Shown here in pieces: positions 1 through 5,431 of a stretch of 7,506 nt of DNA; position 1 is the stretch's first letter, and each line of letters starts with the position of its first letter. The stretch is from Phycisphaerae bacterium (GTDB lineage: Bacteria; Planctomycetota; Phycisphaerae; Sedimentisphaerales; Anaerohalosphaeraceae). The position numbers and the translations under genes were made by a program. Under the pieces are notes generated by a model, which was given only the letters and a program-made list of their open reading frames with translations, was not told the origin of the DNA and ran no database searches. The stretch is from assembly GCA_007121565.1 (NCBI GenBank), contig SKKI01000171.1, positions 1-7,506 of the forward strand, read 5' to 3'.

Positions 1-540
1 ATGGGTATTGCGCTGACCGCTTATCGCCTTGAAAACGACGACCGACTGCCGTCCAGTTCCCATGATCCTGAGAGTTTCTGGCTTTATACGCTTACGCGAT
101 ACACCCAGGAAGGGCTTCTGTTTCGCTGTCCGTCAGATCGCGGCGAGCCGTTTGTCGACTGGCACCTGCCGCTGGACGAGCAGCCGGACGAGCTTAGCGA
201 GATGCGCTGGTCGAGTTTTACGCTGAACAGCATGCTGGACGCATCGGGGCCCTTTGGCGGCGTGTACAATAAAGTCAGTGAGATTCGCCGGCCGATGAAA
301 ACGATTTATATCGCCGAATCCAATGACAACCGGCGCGGCGTCGATCATACTCACCCGGAATTCTGGGCTAACCTCAAGGATGCAAAAGCGGATATAGCCC
401 ATGACCGTCATCGCGGACGGAGCAATTATCTGTTTGCTGACGGCCATGTCCAAACACTGGATATTGAAGAAACACTGGACTGGCCGGGCACCAATTACTG
501 GTGGCCGAAATACGCGCCGCGCTGGCCGTCAATGGATTAA
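1..540 (+). CDS. Type II secretion pseudopilin-like protein with H-X9-DG C-terminal motif (5' end missing)
   Basis: This is the C-terminal part of a pseudopilin-like protein of the planctomycete type that normally has an N-terminal prepilin cleavage/methylation signal and a C-terminal H-X9-DG motif. The motif is explicit: H137, nine residues, then D147-G148 in the stretch RGRSNYLFADGHV. The opening residues MGIALTAYRLENDDRLP match the interior of such proteins, where a CxxNLRQ-like segment precedes (Q)MGIAL.AY...N. The ATG at base 1 is therefore probably an internal Met, and the true start with the hydrophobic prepilin helix lies upstream of the window. FRCPSD (residues 41-46) is the usual Cys-containing segment of this family. 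The stop is TAA at 538-540. The next gene begins 22 nt downstream with its own ribosome binding site, so the two are probably cotranscribed. The family is typically exported or surface associated; its exact role is not established. Confidence 0.85.
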   Translation: MGIALTAYRLENDDRLPSSSHDPESFWLYTLTRYTQEGLLFRCPSDRGEPFVDWHLPLDEQPDELSEMRWSSFTLNSMLDASGPFGGVYNKVSEIRRPMKTIYIAESNDNRRGVDHTHPEFWANLKDAKADIAHDRHRGRSNYLFADGHVQTLDIEETLDWPGTNYWWPKYAPRWPSMD

Positions 541-550
541 CTTTCAAGAC

Positions 551-555
551 AGGAG
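551..555 (+). promoter_or_regulatory. Shine-Dalgarno site of the dockerin-type gene
   Basis: AGGAG lies 7 nt before the ATG at 563. It decides the start: the open frame extends back to 401, but that part overlaps the upstream gene and has no ribosome binding site, while the ATG at 563 is followed directly by a signal peptide. Confidence 0.8.
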
Positions 556-562
556 ACGTATT

Positions 563-1345
563 ATGCAGCGTTTAATTATTATTGTGTCAATCGTTGTCTG
601 CTGGTTGCCTTCGGCACGCGCCGGATGCACTTTAGACCATATACTTGTCGGTTGCAATCCCAGCGGCATCGAAGGGACAGGCGATGATACGCAATTATTT
701 TTCGATGTGACCGAAAAATACCGCCAGAGCGATCCGAACCAGATCGGTGAAAGTACATGGCTCAATTGGTATTACTTCATGTCGGAGCCGGGAGGGTTCT
801 CTCCAGATCACTACAGCCAAAGCAGGCCGGGATTTGATTGGAACTCTGCGCCTGCGCATCAGCTTGAAGGTGATTACGATGTGTGGATTGAATGCATTGC
901 TATCAGTCCGGGATTAGAAGCTTCAGAAACAGGGCCTGGTGTTCGTATAAATAAAGCCGGTGATGAGTTCTATTTCGACGGCCATTTTCATATGCGGTAT
1001 CGCATCCCTAAATCGCAGGCCGATCCGAATCAAGCGTATTGGATTACATTTCGAGCGTATGACAAACAGCACAATTATCAGCCCAGCGAGCCGGTGACGA
1101 TTGTATTTATGAATGCGCCGCTGGCGGGGGATTTGACGCTGGACGGGATGGTGGGGCTGGCGGATTTGTTGTTTTTTATGGATTACTGGCTGGACTACAG
1201 CGATGCGGCGCGGTACAACGCCCGCGGGCAGGCGGCCTATGATCTGTTTGAGCGGGCGGATATCAACCGCGATTATGCCGTGGATATGGCCGATTTTGCG
1301 ATACTGGCTCGGCATTGGCTCAAAGAATCGGAGCCTGATAACTGA
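563..1345 (+). CDS. Secreted protein with C-terminal dockerin-like EF-hand pair
   Basis: A 260-residue exported protein. Residues 1-20 form a signal peptide (MQRL, then the hydrophobic run IIIVSIVVCWLP) with an AxA-type SARA-GC signal peptidase I site. The -3 position relative to C22 is Arg, so a lipoprotein is unlikely. Residues about 22-185 form a domain I do not recognise; it ends in beta-rich, immunoglobulin-like text (YWITFRAYD, EPVTIVFMN). The C-terminus has two calcium-loop repeats as in type I dockerins. Loop 1 has D190, T192, D194 and D201; loop 2 has D233, N235, D237 and D244. Each is followed by a helix ending in YWL or HWL. Such C-termini are very common on secreted planctomycete proteins, where no classic cellulosome is known, so calcium-dependent anchoring or sorting is an inference. 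It follows the pseudopilin-like gene in an apparent operon. Substrate and function are unknown. Confidence 0.85.
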   Translation: MQRLIIIVSIVVCWLPSARAGCTLDHILVGCNPSGIEGTGDDTQLFFDVTEKYRQSDPNQIGESTWLNWYYFMSEPGGFSPDHYSQSRPGFDWNSAPAHQLEGDYDVWIECIAISPGLEASETGPGVRINKAGDEFYFDGHFHMRYRIPKSQADPNQAYWITFRAYDKQHNYQPSEPVTIVFMNAPLAGDLTLDGMVGLADLLFFMDYWLDYSDAARYNARGQAAYDLFERADINRDYAVDMADFAILARHWLKESEPDN

Positions 1346-1452
1346 CATGCAATGCCCGAAAGCCAATAATTCTCGTTGAGAAGCCGGTTGGTGTGTGAGA
1401 ATTCTTTCTGGTAATGTCCATTTGGAATTGTATGTGCAGTTCGTGCATTTAA

Positions 1453-1624
1453 AGCCCGCAGGGCGATATCGTGTAGCCCCGCCCGTAAGGGCGGGGTCAA
1501 CAGGGCGGCCAACCCTGTCTTTTAGCCCGCGCAGCGGGCGATATGGGCCATTTATGCCGCCCGCTGCGCGGGCTTGGAAAAGCGCGTATCTGGTTGTTAT
1601 CCCCGCCCTTACGGGCGGGGCTAC
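1453..1624. repeat. Nested inverted-repeat cluster (BIME/MITE-like palindromic element)
   Basis: The outer arms 1473-1496 and 1601-1624 are a perfect 24-bp inverted repeat. Each arm is itself a hairpin with an 8-bp CCCCGCCC/GGGCGGGG stem and a 4-nt loop (gtaa or ttac). The inner arms 1524-1540 and 1558-1574 are a perfect 17-bp inverted repeat around a 17-nt loop, and each again folds alone (GCCCGC-gca-GCGGGC and its complement). Between the left arms is a further 6-bp stem, ACAGGG (1500-1505)/CCCTGT (1513-1518). A degenerate relative, AGCCCGCA-GGGCGATAT, lies at 1453-1469 and shares GGGCGATAT with 1536-1544. The right outer hairpin is also enclosed by GTTATCC (1596-1602)/GGATAAC (1626-1632). 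The design resembles clustered REP/BIME units or a non-autonomous palindromic element. No target-site duplication is evident, and copy number elsewhere cannot be judged from here. Confidence 0.8.
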
Positions 1625-1632
1625 AGGATAAC

Positions 1633-1650
1633 GCCTCTTGCAGAGGCTTT
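1633..1650 (+). terminator. Terminator-like hairpin GCCTCT-TGC-AGAGGC-TTT
   Basis: A perfect 6-bp stem, GCCTCT (1633-1638)/AGAGGC (1642-1647), with a 3-nt loop is followed by TTTC. The short U-tract makes it a weak intrinsic terminator. It lies directly after the nested repeat and could end transcripts entering from the dockerin-gene operon. Confidence 0.4.
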
Positions 1651-1708
1651 CAAAAAAACCATGCCAGAACATATTTCACATACGAAACAGCGGCGATTGA
1701 GCTTAGGC

Positions 1709-1737
1709 TTGACAGCACGGCCGTTTGCCGAGACAAT
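1709..1737 (+). promoter_or_regulatory. Sigma-70-type promoter, probably for the amidase
   Basis: TTGACA (1709-1714, perfect -35), a 17-nt spacer, then GACAAT (1732-1737, 4/6 match to the -10). A start near 1744 would leave a leader of about 150 nt. That leader contains part of a 7-bp stem, CCGCCCG (1739-1745)/CGGGCGG (1759-1765). A weaker alternative lies closer to the gene: TGGACA (1804-1809) and TAAAAT (1825-1830), with a short 15-nt spacer. Confidence 0.55.
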
Positions 1738-1893
1738 ACCGCCCGATCGCTTCGGTACCGGGCGGGCCATTTTGTCCCCGGCCAAGCGCGGCGAGGCGTC
1801 ATGTGGACAAATTCGCTGTTTGGTTAAAATTTTTGGGCCAAGCTGCCGATGTATCAAAAACAGGTTATTTCAACGGGTAAACAATAAGACACT

Positions 1894-2850
1894 ATGAAGA
1901 CACTTAGAGTACTGATTCTCGGATTGGGATTGGTCGCGCTGGCAGCGCTGCCGGCCGGCTGTCAGGAAACCCAGCGCGGCGGCGACGGGTTTGTCCGCAA
2001 AAGCAGCACGCCCCCGTCGTATATGATGTCGATTAACGAGTTGGGCCAGAGGCTTGGCATGTCGGTGGCCATTGCGGGAAATCCCTATTACGAACTGAAA
2101 GACGCCAACAATCGCGTGGTGGTCCAGACCCGTGAACATGGCCGGGTACTGGTCAACGGCCGGGATATCGGACACGTCGGGCCGGTGGTCGATGTCAACG
2201 GAACCTATTATGTCGCCGAGATCCTGCTGCCGCAGATCCGCCCGCACCTGGAGGACGGCTCGCCGGCCTGGACGCCAGCCCCGCAGCCGGCTCCCTCGCC
2301 CTGGCGTCCGCCGACCGCTTCGGGGGTGGTGGTGATCGATCCGGGCCACGGCGGACGCGATCCGGGGGCGACCAGCGTCCTGGGGTATCCTGAAAAAACG
2401 CTTGTTTTGCAGATTTCCCGGCGTGTGGCGGCCATTCTTGAACGCCGCGGCGTGGAGGTCATCATGACGCGCCAGAGCGATACGTTTGTGGAACTGGAAG
2501 AGCGGGCGGCCATCGCCAACCGGGCCAACGCCGATCTGTTCGTCAGCATCCACGCCGACTGGAACGACGACTCCAGCCACCGGGGCTTTACCCTCTACAT
2601 CGCCAACGCCGCCAGCAACGCCTCGCGCCGCGCGGCCCGCAGCCTGGAGAACGCTTTCCTAAGCGCCCGCGTGCCCGGCAAAGGCATACGCACAGCCGAT
2701 TTCCGCGTGCTGGTGCGCACCTCCGGGCCGGCGGTGCTGATCGAAACGGGGTTTTTGTCCAATCCTACCGATGCGCGGCTGCTGACCCAGGCCGAACACC
2801 AGGACCGCCTGGCCACAGCCATCGCCGAGGGGATTCTCAGTGCCCTGTAA
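1894..2850 (+). CDS. N-acetylmuramoyl-L-alanine amidase (Amidase_3), probable lipoprotein
   Basis: A 318-residue zinc amidase expected to cleave the amide bond between N-acetylmuramic acid and L-alanine in peptidoglycan, acting in the cell envelope. Residues 1-22 are a signal peptide ending LPAG-C23. This resembles a lipobox, but the Pro at -3 departs from the usual pattern, so lipidation is likely rather than sure. Residues about 42-120 form a small beta-rich region with VLVNGRDI and PVVDVNGTYYVAEILLPQI, resembling a copper-amine-oxidase-N or stalk-type domain. A proline-rich linker follows (about 127-140). The catalytic domain runs from about 144 to 318 and has DPGHGG with zinc ligand H152, E167 in YPEKT, H220 in SIHAD, and the catalytic Glu E284 in LIETGFLSNP. 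All expected active-site residues are present. No clear Shine-Dalgarno precedes the ATG; the start is chosen because the signal peptide begins there. It appears to be its own transcription unit. Confidence 0.92.
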   Translation: MKTLRVLILGLGLVALAALPAGCQETQRGGDGFVRKSSTPPSYMMSINELGQRLGMSVAIAGNPYYELKDANNRVVVQTREHGRVLVNGRDIGHVGPVVDVNGTYYVAEILLPQIRPHLEDGSPAWTPAPQPAPSPWRPPTASGVVVIDPGHGGRDPGATSVLGYPEKTLVLQISRRVAAILERRGVEVIMTRQSDTFVELEERAAIANRANADLFVSIHADWNDDSSHRGFTLYIANAASNASRRAARSLENAFLSARVPGKGIRTADFRVLVRTSGPAVLIETGFLSNPTDARLLTQAEHQDRLATAIAEGILSAL

Positions 2851-2935
2851 GCGGCGCCGGTCGCATTGCCGAAAGCACGTATGGACGTTTCTGTGAGGAC
2901 TTGCCAAAGCTGTCTTTATCCGATCCTGCGCGGCC

Positions 2936-2964
2936 TTGACTTGGCCGGCATTATCCACTATCAT
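2936..2964 (+). promoter_or_regulatory. Sigma-70-type promoter of the NusG-like gene
   Basis: TTGACT (2936-2941, 5/6), a 17-nt spacer, then TATCAT (2959-2964, 5/6). The predicted start is near 2971, leaving a leader of about 36 nt. A 6-bp inverted repeat, CACTAT (2956-2961)/ATAGTG (2983-2988), overlaps the -10 and is centred on the predicted start, a placement expected of a repressor site. Confidence 0.7.
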
Positions 2965-2992
2965 AATTGTATATGTAATGTTATAGTGATTC

Positions 2993-2997
2993 AGGAG
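2993..2997 (+). promoter_or_regulatory. Shine-Dalgarno site supporting a GTG start
   Basis: AGGAG lies 9 nt upstream of GTG 3007 and supports that non-ATG start for the NusG-like gene. Confidence 0.75.
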
Positions 2998-3006
2998 TGA
3001 GAAAAC

Positions 3007-3558
3007 GTGTTAAAGGTTAGTGAAAATCCGCCGCTGGTGTGGCCGGAAGAAACTTCGATAGCCAACTTTGACGGCTCGTGGTGGGTTGCGCACACCAAGG
3101 CCCGCAATGAAAAAGCCCTGGCCTGGCAACTGGTGCATAAACAGGTGCCGTATTTTCTGCCGATGAGCTGGAAGGTGTCTCGTAAAAGCGGGCGGACAAT
3201 CCGGTCATTGATGCCTTTGTTTTCGGGGTATGTCTTTTTCTGCGGCGGCGAAAACGAGCGGCTTGAGGTGCTCAAGACCAACCGCACCGCCTCGCTCATT
3301 CAGGTTGTCGATCAGCAGCGGCTGATGAGCGAGCTGGAGCCGATTGAAACGGTTCTCAAACTCGGCAAGCCCGTCGTGCCGCACGAATATCTCAAAGTCG
3401 GGCGGCGCTGCCGCGTGATTGCCGGCCCGCTGATGGGCACCGAGGGGCTGATTGTGCGCACCGGCAAAGAGACGCGGCTGGTGATGCAGGTCGAGATGCT
3501 CGGCCAGGCCGCCAGCGTAGAGATCGATTACGATATGGTCGAGAAAATCGACGAATAG
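3007..3558 (+). CDS. NusG-like transcription elongation/antitermination factor (specialised paralogue)
   Basis: A 183-residue protein with the NusG layout. The NGN domain spans about 24-117, with SWWVAHTKARNEKALAWQL and the diagnostic MPLFSGYVFF at 69-78. A KOW-type domain spans about 130-180, with VGRRCRVIAGPLMGTEGLIV followed by the VEMLGQAASVEIDYDMV strand pattern. NusG proteins bind RNA polymerase and change pausing and termination. Housekeeping NusG usually sits beside secE and ribosomal protein genes. This gene stands alone behind its own promoter, so it is more likely a paralogue of the RfaH/UpxY/LoaP kind; that assignment is an inference. Such paralogues often head long polysaccharide or biosynthetic operons, but no such operon follows here. 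A terminator-like hairpin and another promoter candidate separate it from the next gene. The start is GTG with a well-placed AGGAG. Confidence 0.85.
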   Translation: MLKVSENPPLVWPEETSIANFDGSWWVAHTKARNEKALAWQLVHKQVPYFLPMSWKVSRKSGRTIRSLMPLFSGYVFFCGGENERLEVLKTNRTASLIQVVDQQRLMSELEPIETVLKLGKPVVPHEYLKVGRRCRVIAGPLMGTEGLIVRTGKETRLVMQVEMLGQAASVEIDYDMVEKIDE

Positions 3559-3676
3559 ACCACAATTTCGACCGGAAAAAGAACCGATTGCTCTGTCTTG
3601 GCGTATTCCAAAGAGGCACATTTATTTCTGTCTTTTTGCGACATTTTCCAATTGGACACTTGTTTTGTGTAAACTC

Positions 3677-3708
3677 TTGACGCGCTGCGATACTATCGCG
3701 GTTGTAAC
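3677..3708 (+). promoter_or_regulatory. Candidate promoter with a palindrome centred in a 20-nt spacer (MerR-type geometry)
   Basis: TTGACG (3677-3682, 5/6) and TGTAAC (3703-3708, 4/6) are separated by 20 nt. Centred in that spacer is a perfect 13-bp odd palindrome, GCGATA-C-TATCGC (3687-3699). Long-spacer promoters with a dyad in the spacer are typical of MerR-family activation. An alternative reading is an extended -10, TGC-GATACT (3686-3694), with a poor -35 TTGTGT (3665-3670). Either would serve the downstream flavoprotein gene with a leader of roughly 70-85 nt. Confidence 0.4.
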
Positions 3709-3721
3709 GGTGCCTGTTTTT

Positions 3722-3749
3722 CGGATGGTGAACCATCCGCATTTTGTTT
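3722..3749 (+). terminator. Terminator-like hairpin between the NusG-like gene and NMO
   Basis: A perfect 7-bp stem, CGGATGG (3722-3728)/CCATCCG (3733-3739), with a TGAA loop is followed by CATTTTGTTT; a run of seven T lies further on (3758-3764). It could end the NusG-like transcript. If the promoter candidate at 3677-3708 is real, it would instead sit in the leader of the NMO gene, as an attenuator would. Confidence 0.5.
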
Positions 3750-3784
3750 AATGACCCTTTTTTTAGATTGGACTACCATACACA

Positions 3785-4873
3785 ATGTCATTTTCCATAT
3801 CTGAACTCCGACCGCTTCGGATCGGAGAACTGTCTATTTTTCCCCCGATTATACAGGGAGGGATGGGGGTGCGCGTCTCGCGTGCGAACCTGGCCTCGGC
3901 TGTTGCCAATGAAGGGTGTGCAGGGGTCATCGCGACCGCCGGAGCAGGACTCTTTGAGGACCATCCGGGAGCTGAATTTACAAACATCAACGAAATCGCG
4001 CTGCAAAAAGAGATCCGTACCGCCCGCTCCCTGTCCAAGGGCGTTATCGGCGTCAATATCATGGTGGCCCTCTCGGACTATAACCGGCTGGTTAAAACGG
4101 CCGTTGAGGAGAAGGTGGACTTGATTATATCCGGGGCCGGCTTGCCGTTCAACTTGCCCGCACTGGCCGCCGGAACAAATACGAAACTGATCCCCATCGT
4201 TTCGTCGGTACGCACCTTTAACATTCTCTGCACGCGCTGGAAAAAACAACACAATCGCCTGCCCGACGCGGTCATTATCGAAGGTACAAAGGCCGGAGGG
4301 CACCTCGGCTACAGCCTCGAACAGATTGCCGGCGGGACTGTGACCCTCGAACAAACACTCCGTGACGTGCTCGCTTATCAAAGCGAAAAGAATCTCAATA
4401 TCCCCGTTGTCGTCGCCGGGGGTATCTTTGACGGTGTTGAAATGCGGCATTTCCTCGAACACGGTGCCTCCGGCGTCCAGATGGCCACACGCTTTGTCTG
4501 CACGCACGAGTGCGACGTACATCCTGCGTTCAAACAAGCCTACCTGGATGCGACCGAGGCGGATATCACGCTGATTAAAAGTCCCGTCGGATTGCCCGGC
4601 CGGGTCATCCGTAACGCCTTTGTGGAATCGATTCAAAAAGGCCTACGCGTCCCCTTTGACTGCAACTATCAGTGCCTCAGGACGTGCGACCCGGACACGG
4701 CCCCGTATTGCATTGCACGGGTGTTGGCCGAGGCGGCTGAGGGTAAAATGGAGCAGGCCTTCGCCTTTGCCGGAACCAATGTCAGCCGCTGCAATGAGAT
4801 CATCTCTGTCAAAGAGCTGATCCGGAAAATTGTACTCGAATATACCCAAGCCCATGCGTCCGCCGACCGCTAA
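3785..4873 (+). CDS. Nitronate monooxygenase / FabK-like FMN-dependent oxidoreductase
   Basis: A 362-residue cytoplasmic TIM-barrel flavoprotein of the 2-nitropropane dioxygenase (NMO) family. Landmarks in order: PPIIQGGMGVRVS (20-32), GVIGVNIMVA (86-95), LIISGAGLP (113-121), EGTKAGGHLG (166-175), PVVVAGGI (207-214) and GVQMATRF (230-237). These are the FMN-binding segments of the family; H173 in AGGH corresponds to the catalytic His of nitronate monooxygenases. The family oxidises alkyl nitronates with oxygen or, as FabK-type enzymes, reduces enoyl-ACP. The sequence alone does not settle which. The C-terminal extension (about 290-362) has a Cys cluster, C293-x3-C297-x3-C301-x7-C309, plus C336, which I recall from one subgroup of these proteins but whose role I do not know. 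There is no clear ribosome binding site before the ATG. The gene stands alone; no fatty-acid synthesis genes are adjacent, so fabK is not assigned. Confidence 0.85.
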   Translation: MSFSISELRPLRIGELSIFPPIIQGGMGVRVSRANLASAVANEGCAGVIATAGAGLFEDHPGAEFTNINEIALQKEIRTARSLSKGVIGVNIMVALSDYNRLVKTAVEEKVDLIISGAGLPFNLPALAAGTNTKLIPIVSSVRTFNILCTRWKKQHNRLPDAVIIEGTKAGGHLGYSLEQIAGGTVTLEQTLRDVLAYQSEKNLNIPVVVAGGIFDGVEMRHFLEHGASGVQMATRFVCTHECDVHPAFKQAYLDATEADITLIKSPVGLPGRVIRNAFVESIQKGLRVPFDCNYQCLRTCDPDTAPYCIARVLAEAAEGKMEQAFAFAGTNVSRCNEIISVKELIRKIVLEYTQAHASADR

Positions 4874-4937
4874 AACGGCCCAGGCGCAATGGGCTGCACC
4901 CACGTTGCGTTACCGCCGGTCGTGGTGTGACCTGCTC

Positions 4938-4966
4938 TTGACTTTCGCGCCGGCCCACCGTACACT
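4938..4966 (+). promoter_or_regulatory. Sigma-70-type promoter of the small membrane protein gene
   Basis: TTGACT (4938-4943, 5/6), a 17-nt spacer, then TACACT (4961-4966, 4/6). The predicted start is near 4973, leaving a leader of about 65 nt that includes a small stem, GGCC-gtt-GGCC, at 5011-5021. Confidence 0.6.
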
Positions 4967-5024
4967 CTCAAGCAAAACGGAGACTTATTCAACTGTTCAG
5001 TAGAATATAAGGCCGTTGGCCGGA

Positions 5025-5030
5025 AAGGAG
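5025..5030 (+). promoter_or_regulatory. Shine-Dalgarno site of the membrane protein gene
   Basis: AAGGAG lies 7 nt before the ATG at 5038, an optimal arrangement that fixes this start. Confidence 0.8.
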
Positions 5031-5037
5031 TATCGCA

Positions 5038-5421
5038 ATGCATTATCACGGCGTATGGGTTATCGGGGTGATAATGGCTCTGGGAGGCGTTATGGCCGTA
5101 TTGCGGCCTGACTGGATGCGAAAAACGATGGTGTTCTTTACCGGGCGTCATCGATTCCAGGCCGCCGCTGTGGTCAAGCTGCTCATTGGCGTGGCGTTTT
5201 TGATTCTCGCTACCGGTACGCGGATACCTTGGGTGATTATCCTCATCGGCATTCTCACCGCCGCCGGCAATTTATGGGCGCTGCTGATCAAACCCGAAAC
5301 TGCGCATAATTTTATGCTCTGGTGGCAAAAGCAGCCCTTCTGGGTCTATCGCCTCTGGGGCATTGTCGGCGTCCTGATCGCGGCACTGGTGATCTACGCC
5401 GGCTGGCCGAGAGGTTTGTGA
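5038..5421 (+). CDS. Small four-helix membrane protein with internal duplication
   Basis: A 127-residue hydrophobic protein I do not assign to a named family with confidence. Four membrane segments are visible at about 6-22, 43-60, 64-84 and 103-122. A short polar stretch follows helix 1 (RPDWMRKTMVFFTGRHR) and another follows helix 3 (KPETAHNFMLWWQKQ). The halves align as a repeat: G10/G71, G16/G77, A20/A81, P24/P86, M31/M93, G51/G111 and P64/P124. Each half (helix, polar amphipathic stretch with Pro, helix) is reminiscent of the short DUF2065/YjeT-like proteins, but this is only a resemblance. No catalytic motif is present. The gene has its own promoter and a strong ribosome binding site. 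It ends 10 nt from the stop of the convergent sigma-factor gene, so their 3' transcripts may overlap. Confidence 0.75.
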   Translation: MHYHGVWVIGVIMALGGVMAVLRPDWMRKTMVFFTGRHRFQAAAVVKLLIGVAFLILATGTRIPWVIILIGILTAAGNLWALLIKPETAHNFMLWWQKQPFWVYRLWGIVGVLIAALVIYAGWPRGL

Positions 5422-5431
5422 CACACGACAA

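Larger units (their letters stand above)
1346..1893. other. 548-nt intergenic region rich in palindromes
   Basis: No convincing gene lies here. Short open frames across it consist of translated palindromes (APPVRAG-like peptides on both strands) and have no ribosome binding sites. The region begins with a weak 7-bp stem, AATTCTC (1368-1374) with GAGAATT (1397-1403), followed by CTTTCTGG, which may end the dockerin-gene transcript. It continues with a nested inverted-repeat cluster, a terminator-like hairpin at 1633-1650, a promoter at 1709-1737 and a leader to the amidase start at 1894. These are listed separately. Confidence 0.7.

Noticed and set aside
401..562. Possible N-terminal extension of the dockerin-type gene back to an ATG at 401
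   Set aside because: It overlaps the pseudopilin-like gene in another frame, has no ribosome binding site, and would bury the signal peptide that starts at 563.
1453..1640. CRISPR array
   Set aside because: The repeats are inverted and nested, not direct repeats with regular unique spacers, and no cas genes are present.
1739..1765. Hairpin CCGCCCG/CGGGCGG as a riboswitch or terminator in the amidase leader
   Set aside because: It is a single 7-bp stem with a 13-nt loop. No U-tract follows, and I recognise no riboswitch class in the leader.
1395..1897. Several short open frames on both strands in the intergenic region
   Set aside because: Their translations are palindrome-derived (APPVRAG-like peptides on both strands), they have no ribosome binding sites, and they overlap each other and the promoter region.
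1870..2580. Long minus-strand open frame opposite the amidase gene
   Set aside because: It is a mirror frame of a GC-rich coding gene. The plus strand shows all Amidase_3 active-site motifs, while the minus-strand translation shows no recognisable domain.
3788..4636. Minus-strand open frame of 282 codons opposite the NMO gene
   Set aside because: It is antisense to a clear flavoprotein with all family motifs in order, and its translation has no recognisable domain.
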